Source: Chrysochromulina tobinii (lineage: Eukaryota; Haptophyta; Prymnesiales; Chrysochromulinaceae). From it: a DNA stretch of 11,524 nucleotides. Each line of letters opens with the position of its first letter. Position 1 is the first letter of the stretch. The DNA lies in assembly GCA_001275005.1 (NCBI GenBank), contig JWZX01000108.1, positions 1-11,524 on the forward strand, written 5' to 3'. A program made the translations under genes and the position numbers. Below the pieces are notes generated by a model that worked only from the letters and a program-made list of their open reading frames with translations, was not told the origin of the DNA and ran no database searches. Shown one piece after another: positions 6,902 through 11,524 of this stretch.

Positions 6902-9627
6902 ATGCCGAAGAGACCACGAACCTCTGAAGTTGTGGCTGCTCTCTCTGGCATCGAGCGCGAACGAAGCGTTGGCATCGACTCGTACGCGAGCGCGCCCCTT
7001 CCGCTCCACCCGACCGGCCTCTTCCAGTCGCGATGGATTGATTTCCACGTTCGGGAGCTGGCAGAAGATGGAGTCGCCCTTTCACTGACCGACGTGCCAC
7101 AGCAGGCAGACGCGTTGGCACCCTTGGCACACAGGCATCTGTGCTCGTTCGTAATGTGCAAAGAGAATCGGACGACCTCAGATGCCTTGAGGCAGGTAGC
7201 GGCCGCAGCTGGCGTGCCTCTCTCGAGCCTCGCCGTCGCCGGCGCCAAGGACAAGCGAGCCGTGACGGTGCAACGCGTGACTGGCCGCGGCATCGACGCG
7301 CCGAAACTGCTGCGCGTGAACGACAAGTGGACAGCCGCTGGCAGCCGGGTGCGCGTCGGGCATTTCGCGGCCGCCGATCGCTCGCTCGGCCTCGACCAAG
7401 CGCGTGGAAATCAGTTTGTGGTCATCCTGCGCGACCTCGAGGTGACGTCCACTTGCCACGAGGCGCACGCGCAGGCGCCGGCAGGTGGAGCGGCTGGCGA
7501 GGCAGACGGCGATGGAACGGCTTCCATATTTGGCAACTCCGAGGGTCTGGGCGAGGTGGCGTGGCGCCGTAGCGGGCGCGCCGTCGCGGGCGAGGGTCTG
7601 GGCGAGGAGGCACTGCGAGGCGCATGCAGTGCCGCCCTCTCGCGCGTCGCGGCGGGCGGCTTCGTCAACTACTTTGGCTTGCAGCGCTTCGGCAGCGGCG
7701 AGGGCGTGGCCACGCATGCCGTCGGTGCCCTCTTACTACGCGGGGCATTCCGTCGGGGACTCCAAGCCATACTCGACCCGACCGCGCCCGGCCTCTCGGC
7801 GGCTGAGCGGGCGGCGCGCGCTCACTACGGCGCGACCGCGGACGCGGCGGCAGCGTTGCGCCTGCTGCCGAGGCGCGGCGGCCAGACGCTCACACAGAGG
7901 CTCCTTAGCTCCTATGCCGCTCGACTGTCGGCAGCGAGCACGGCGGCTGCTGACACGGCAGTTGCAGGCACGGCAGTTGCAGGCACGGCGGTTGCTGACA
8001 CGGCAGTTGCTGACACGGCAGTTGCTGACACGGCAGTTGCTGACACGGCGGCGGCTGGTGCTACGGTAGTCGGTGCCGCATCGGCCGCGCATGCAAGTGA
8101 TCACCACGGCGCGCGGCCATCAGCGGTAGCCACATCGGCCGCGCATGCGAGTGCTCACCACGGCGCTGCATCGGCTGGCGCCCTGGAGGCGAGTGCATTG
8201 GAGGACGCGGCGGCGGAAACGACTCTTTGGCGCCTCCCTTTTCGGGAGCGCTTGCTCTACGTGAATGCGCTCCAGTCGTTCGCGTTCAATCGCGCCGCCA
8301 GCTACCGCATCCGAATGAATGCGAGCACTCCCATCGAAGGCGATCTGGTGTGGGGAATGAATGCGAGCGCTCCCATCGAAGGCGATCTGGTGTGGGGAAT
8401 GAATGCGAGCGCTCCCATCGAAGGCGATCTGGTGTGGGCGGCAGCCGGCGGCGGCGGTGCCCATGACGGCGCCCATTTAGGTGCCCACGACGGCGCGATC
8501 ACGGAGGACGAGGGCGCCGACGTGAGCGCCGTCGTGGGCGCCGACGCCGTTGAAGGCGCCGACGACGTCGAAGGCTCGGCAGCGGCGGACGGGTTCGAGG
8601 ACGATGGCGGCGGCGCTGTCGCTTCGGTCTCCGTCGGGCCTGCCGTGCGGGCGCGCGCGCTGTTGCCGCCTGCTGTGAAAGTGCTCAGCGCGGCGGAGGC
8701 AGCTTCTGGCCGTTACACTCTTGCGGACGTGCTGCTGCCACTCCCAGGTCACTTCGCCACGTATCCCCTGAGTGCCACTGAGTGCCTTCCTCATCAGGTC
8801 ACTTTTCACCACTTATCTCCCGAGTGCCACTGATTGCCTTCCGCATCAGGTCACTCACACCTTCCCATATCCCTGATTGCCACTGATTGCCACTGATTGC
8901 CTCCCCATCAGGTCACTCCGTCACCTACCCCGCGCACGGCGCCGGCGCCGAGTACGCTCGGGTTCTGTCCGAGCTCAATCTCCGGCTCGATCTCCGGCTC
9001 GGCGCCACGACGGCGCTCCCAGCCGCGAGCTCGGAGCTCCCAGCCGCGAGGTGGTTTCAGGCAGGCCTCTTCGACCTGCCTGGCGGGTATCGTCCATTGC
9101 TTGCCTTCGCGTCGCGCTTGAGCGGCGCCGTACTCTCTTACACCGACCCGATCGCCGTGCTTGAGCGCTCGGATTTGGATGCCCTCGAGCCCAGAGCCAC
9201 TGCCACGTCGACGGCGCCGTCACGAGCACCCGAGCGCTCGGATTTGGATGCCCTCGAGCCCAGAGCCACTGCCACGTCGACGGCGCCGTCACGAGCACCC
9301 GAGCGCTTGGATTTGGATGCCCTCGAGCCCAGAGCCACTGCCACGTCGACGGCGCCGTCCCGAGCACCCGAGCGCTTGGATTTGGATGCCCTCGAGCCCA
9401 GAGCCACTGCCACGTCGACGGCGCCGTCCCGAGCACCCGATGAAGCCGACGGCGGCTCGGCACGCAAACGCTTCGCGTGGCGGGTGAGCTTTGAGTTGCC
9501 TGCGTCGGTGTATGCGACCGTGTTCTTGAGGGAGCTCCTGCATCATCCCCTCGATGCCGCGGAGGACGCGCGCCGCTCGAAAACAGTGCTCACCGCGAAA
9601 AATAAGACTCCGTTCGGTATCGACTAG
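6902..9627 (+). CDS. PUS7: TruD-family tRNA/mRNA pseudouridine synthase (PUS7-like); two exons
   Basis: Exons 6902-8747 and 8912-9627 give 853 residues. The enzyme isomerises uridine to pseudouridine in tRNA, snRNA and mRNA, probably in the nucleus. The family features appear in order: N-terminal RWIDFHVRE; catalytic Asp117 in GAKDKRAVTVQ (TruD motif); GNQFVVILRDLE; NYFGLQRFGS (256-265); RLLYVNALQSFAFN; DVLLPLPG; after splicing, HSVTYPAH; FDLPGGYRPLL; SYTDP; and FELPASVYATVFLRELL near the C-terminus. It is longer than human PUS7 (about 660) because four repeat insertions lie inside or between conserved blocks: a 5-residue repeat, Ala-rich sequence with two introner-like cores, a 14-residue repeat, and a 23-residue repeat. 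The catalytic residues are intact. The Met at 6902 is supported by conserved sequence beginning soon after. Confidence 0.9.
7946..8050 (+). repeat. 15-bp coding repeat x7 in PUS7
   Basis: Seven consecutive 15-bp units of the form GTTGCTGACACGGCA encode AVADT/AVAGT. They sit between the LLSSYAARL helix and the LPFRERLLY block, where the family normally has only a short linker. Confidence 0.95.
8088..8112 (+). repeat. Introner-like core within PUS7 (copy 2)
   Basis: This segment matches the shared intronic core with small changes (CGCATGCAAG then TGATCACCACGGCGC). It lies in an open frame and encodes HASDHHGA. A possible acceptor CCATCAG lies 11 nt downstream (ending 8123) and a possible donor GGTAGT at 8065, so a 58-nt intron at 8066-8123 is conceivable. 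It is not required by the frame. Confidence 0.6.
8142..8166 (+). repeat. Introner-like core within PUS7 (copy 3)
   Basis: A second core copy (CGCATGCGAG then TGCTCACCACGGCGC) lies 54 nt after the previous one and encodes HASAHHGA. The two copies, with flanking CATCGGCCG, form a tandem duplication. No CCCCACAG acceptor follows. It may be a former intron now read as coding sequence, or part of an unrecognised intron. Confidence 0.6.
8313..8438 (+). repeat. 42-bp coding minisatellite x3 in PUS7
   Basis: Exactly three 42-bp units (8313, 8355, 8397) each encode MNAS-x-PIEGDLVW-G, duplicating the conserved GDLVW block of the synthase domain. The first unit differs from the others at one visible codon (Thr for Ala). 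Confidence 0.95.
8748..8911 (+). other. Intron of PUS7 made of three tandem AG|GT units (inferred)
   Basis: The donor is CCCAG|GTCACT at 8748 and the acceptor CCCCATCAG ends at 8911, with the exon resuming GTCACTCC. The 164-nt removal restores family sequence, LPLPG|HSVTYPAH, and links two otherwise different frames (phase 1). Three units (50, 52 and 62 nt) each begin GTCACT and end CATCAG, and exon 2 begins with the same GTCACT. Using either inner acceptor (8797 or 8849) runs into an early stop, so only the last gives full-length protein. Confidence 0.85.
9163..9438 (+). repeat. 69-bp coding minisatellite x4 in PUS7
   Basis: Exactly four 69-bp units (9163, 9232, 9301, 9370) encode a 23-residue unit beginning ER-S/L-DLDALEP. 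The family has a single similar PL-xx-D-x-D-x-LEG segment at this point before the conserved LPxSxYAT block. The units pair up by shared substitutions (1 with 2, 3 with 4), suggesting a later doubling. Confidence 0.95.
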
Positions 9628-10182
9628 GGTCAAGTTTTGGTGACCCCGGTGAGACGCTGCAAATAGGTAGTGCAAGGTGGAGGAGTTCCGGAGTTGGACG
9701 CGTAGCCGCCTGGTAGCGTAGGCGTGCTGCGCGCGGAAAGCTCGGCTCTATCGCTGGACGCTGCACGTTCCCTCATGCTGCGCGACGCCCTCAGGGCCGA
9801 CTAACGCTTCACTGGGACCGGCACGACCGCCCGCGCGCCGCAACCGTATACATCGATGCGAGACAATCATGCAAATACGATAGCACATGCTTTCAACGAC
9901 ACACATACGAACCGTCGATCCGGAGTGGACGCCTCGGCTTGTATGTTGTCGAATAGTACTTTCAGCAAAGAATCAAAGGAATGAAGCTGAATCACATGAG
10001 CGAGTATCGAGCTGACAGAGTGACCGCCGTGACCGATCGCCGTGACAATAAGGATCAGAGAAAGAGATGATAATCTCGTGCGGTCGGTGATGATGATCTC
10101 GTGCGGTCGGAGATGATGATCCCGTGCGGTCGGAGATGATGATCTCGTGCGGTCGGTGCCGCAACACTGGATGATTGAGATC
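9628..10182. other. Convergent intergenic region, no gene seen
   Basis: This lies between the stops of PUS7 (+) and the mannosidase (-) and should contain both 3' UTRs. Just after the PUS7 stop is a short inverted repeat, GGTCA ... TGACC (9629-9646). The middle is AT-richer and unremarkable. The right part carries the 23-bp array. No tRNA or conserved ORF is seen. Confidence 0.6.
10065..10156 (+). repeat. 23-bp tandem repeat x4
   Basis: Four units (10065, 10088, 10111, 10134) of the form AGATGATGATCTCGTGCGGTCGG, three of them differing by one or two bases from the consensus. It lies about 27 nt beyond the mannosidase stop, so it is probably in that gene's 3' UTR or flank. Function is unknown. 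Confidence 0.95.
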
Positions 10183-11524
10183 TCAGTGCGTGGTGGGGAT
10201 CTGACGGATGAGGGCCGCACGTAGCTCGACACGCCCTCGCAGATCCTGCAGCTCATCAGCTGCCCGATCTGCCGCCTCGAGCTGCGCCTCGGCCGTGCGG
10301 TTGCCCGCAGCGGCAGCGGCGTGAGTGGCGGCGTCTGGGCGCGGCACAGCGGGTGCCTCTGCCGCGAGCTCGTCCTCGGCGGGTAGCGAGCCCCAGCGCG
10401 CTCCGTACCTGTGGGGAAGTGAGGGCGCCGTGGTGAGCGCTTGCATGCAAAGCTCGTCCTCGGCGGGTAGGGAGCCCCACGCTCCGTACCGGTACTCGTC
10501 GTGAATGCGCAGCGGGTGCGCTTCGGTGTTGAAGACGTACTCGCTCAGCGGGTACTCGGAGCCGTCGCCGAAGAGCAGGTAGAGGTATTTGAGTGTCTCC
10601 GCGGTGAAGAAGGACTCCATGCGACCACCCTGTGGGGAAGAGGGAGGCACGGGGCGGAGCGCCGTGGTGAGCACTTGCATGCACGTTCCACTCGGGAGCA
10701 GTTGGCGTACCTCATCCTGGGGAGGAGGCACGAGCGTGACGTCCTTGAGCGGCACGTATCCCCCCGTGGGAACCTTTGTATGAGTCTCGATGGCACCGAA
10801 GATGTGCCATCCCCATTCGCGATACTTCGGATCCCCGGTGAGCCGCCACAAGATCAAAAGGCTCTCTGAAGTTTCAGGGCGCAGCAAAAAGTGCTTCGCC
10901 TGCTCCGCGGCGACCACGTGTGTCCGGTGACCAAAGGCGGCTATCTCGGGAGCGAGGCCCGATGGGCTATCCGCATACATGCGATAGCAAGTGTGCATGA
11001 GCTCGACGGCGAGCTCACGATCGGCGTCCGCGCGCGTGCCCTCCGCCCCGAGGATAAGCATACCGGGGGCGAAGCAGGCGAGATGGTCCATCGTGTGTGA
11101 ATACTCTCCGGTGCGGTGGTTCCATCGTGCCAGGTACGTGCAGTTACCACACCGGTCTGGGCCGCCGCGCCTCACGAGGCGCGCATGGATCGCCTCGACC
11201 GACGTGTCATACATTTGGCGCATCCGCTGATCGGTGCGCCCGGAGAGGATCCATTGCTTCAGGAGGTATTCGTACAGCGAGTCGGCGCGCGCGCCGAGCG
11301 TCACCTCCTGCGACATCCACTGGCCAGTCTCCGGCGAGATGAACATGGGGTAGAGCCCGCGCGGCAAGTCGGACGGCCAGGCGCCCCCCTCCGGTGTGCT
11401 GCTCGAGGGTACCCCGTGCTGCAGCCGGCGTAGGTACGTCATGATACGCTGCGCCACTGCCTCGTACGCCGGGTTCCCTGTGTGGCGCGAGAGCGCTCGG
11501 AACTCGAGCTGCAGGGTGCCCACC
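10183..11524 (-). CDS. Class I alpha-1,2-mannosidase (GH47), 5'-partial, three exons in window
   Basis: The window has exons 11524-10711, 10629-10490 and 10408-10183, about 392 residues after splicing. The gene runs off the right edge; the family's N-terminal third, with one catalytic Glu, is outside. The enzyme trims alpha-1,2-mannose from N-glycans in the ER or Golgi. Visible GH47 blocks are VGTLQLEFRALS, MSQEVTLGARADSLYEYLLKQW, HTMDHLACFAPG (acidic residue plus conserved Cys), a Cys in HTCYRMYADS that probably pairs with it, FLLRPETSESLLILWRLTGD, MESFFTAETLKYLYLLF and YVFNTEAHPL. After the domain comes a non-conserved Ala/Glu-rich tail. Both introns are 81 nt and in frame, so unspliced RNA would still read through; removing the first restores the expected tight spacing before MESFF. 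The tail after NTEAHPL is longer than usual. Confidence 0.9.
   Translation of the reverse strand, partial: VGTLQLEFRALSRHTGNPAYEAVAQRIMTYLRRLQHGVPSSSTPEGGAWPSDLPRGLYPMFISPETGQWMSQEVTLGARADSLYEYLLKQWILSGRTDQRMRQMYDTSVEAIHARLVRRGGPDRCGNCTYLARWNHRTGEYSHTMDHLACFAPGMLILGAEGTRADADRELAVELMHTCYRMYADSPSGLAPEIAAFGHRTHVVAAEQAKHFLLRPETSESLLILWRLTGDPKYREWGWHIFGAIETHTKVPTGGYVPLKDVTLVPPPQDEVRQLLPSGTCMQVLTTALRPVPPSSPQGGRMESFFTAETLKYLYLLFGDGSEYPLSEYVFNTEAHPLRIHDEYRYGAWGSLPAEDELCMQALTTAPSLPHRYGARWGSLPAEDELAAEAPAVPRPDAATHAAAAAGNRTAEAQLEAADRAADELQDLRGRVELRAALIRQIPTTH
10409..10489 (-). other. Mannosidase intron B, 81 nt with duplicated exon start (inferred, phase 2)
   Basis: The donor is ACCG|GTACGGAG at 10489 and the acceptor TTCCCCACAG ends at 10409, followed again by GTACGGAG. 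The first ~40 nt of the intron (10451-10490) repeat the first ~42 nt of the next exon (10367-10408) with few changes. The rest is the shared core (10425-10449) and the acceptor. Splicing keeps the frame and gives one copy of YGARWGSLPAEDEL instead of two. Confidence 0.7.
10630..10710 (-). other. Mannosidase intron A, 81 nt (inferred, phase 0)
   Basis: The donor is GATGAG|GTACGCC at 10710 and the acceptor TTCCCCACAG ends at 10630. Removal joins PPPQDE to GGRMESFF, matching the family, where a short polar linker precedes MESFF. It contains the shared core at 10659-10683 (TGCATGCAAG then TGCTCACCACGGCGC), 29 nt from the acceptor. Confidence 0.8.

Noticed and set aside
6753-7130. 126-residue N-terminal extension of the Skp1-LRR protein
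   Set aside because: It overlaps the PUS7 start on the other strand, has no domain character, and the Skp1-like match begins right after the Met at 6752.
8887-9627. Separate gene starting at 8887
   Set aside because: It is the second exon of PUS7: it carries the C-terminal synthase blocks and joins in phase after removal of 8748-8911.
10065-10156. CRISPR-like array
   Set aside because: Units are head-to-tail with no spacers, in a eukaryotic intergenic region.
10630-10684. Shorter 55-nt mannosidase intron starting at GTGCATGC
   Set aside because: Its length is not a multiple of three and would break the frame; the donor GTACGCC at 10710 keeps the frame and restores family spacing.

Overview
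The window reads as nuclear DNA of a high-GC unicellular eukaryote, most likely an alga and plausibly a haptophyte such as an Emiliania or Chrysochromulina relative. The grounds are GC-rich coding sequence separated by AT-richer short intergenic stretches, eukaryote-only proteins (an RNA polymerase III subunit, a class I alpha-mannosidase, a protein kinase), GT-AG introns of 81 to about 294 nt with donors such as GTACG or GTGCG, and 28-residue ribonuclease-inhibitor-type LRRs of the IGDEGAKAIAEALK kind that are very common in such algae. The taxonomic guess is inference.

Layout, left to right. 1-38 is an A6-T32 homopolymer. 252-3083 (+) is a Ser/Thr kinase gene with one inferred intron (2022-2315) and a tail carrying three P-x-W-W motifs. 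3225-3932 (+) is an RPC7/Rpc31-like subunit of RNA polymerase III. 3933-4415 is a convergent intergenic stretch with no gene seen. 4416-6752 (-) is a single-exon gene whose product reads as a Skp1-like domain, an F-box-like segment, a poly-Glu linker and about 13 LRRs. 6753-6901 is a compact divergent promoter. 6902-9627 (+) is a TruD/PUS7 pseudouridine synthase with one inferred intron (8748-8911). 9628-10182 is a second convergent intergenic region with a 23-bp tandem repeat. 10183-11524 (-) is a GH47 alpha-mannosidase, cut by the right edge, with two inferred introns of exactly 81 nt each.

The genes do not form a pathway; they are unrelated housekeeping or signalling genes packed closely. 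Two things stand out. First, the fusion at 4416-6752 would join the adaptor and substrate-receptor parts of an SCF ubiquitin ligase in one chain, an architecture I do not know from described proteins. Second, recent tandem duplication pervades the window. Coding minisatellites of 14, 14, 23, 5 and 28 residues interrupt or extend conserved domains. Three of the four inferred introns carry a copy of the neighbouring exon start inside them, which suggests that duplication of exon pieces carrying a splice site is making or enlarging introns here. Three of the four introns also share a 25-nt core (TGCATGC.. then ..GCTCACCACGGCGC) followed by CCCCACAG, and two more copies sit inside the PUS7 reading frame. 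This looks like an introner-like repeat family.

All splice calls come from reading frames, GT-AG signals and recalled protein-family alignments; no transcript data were available.
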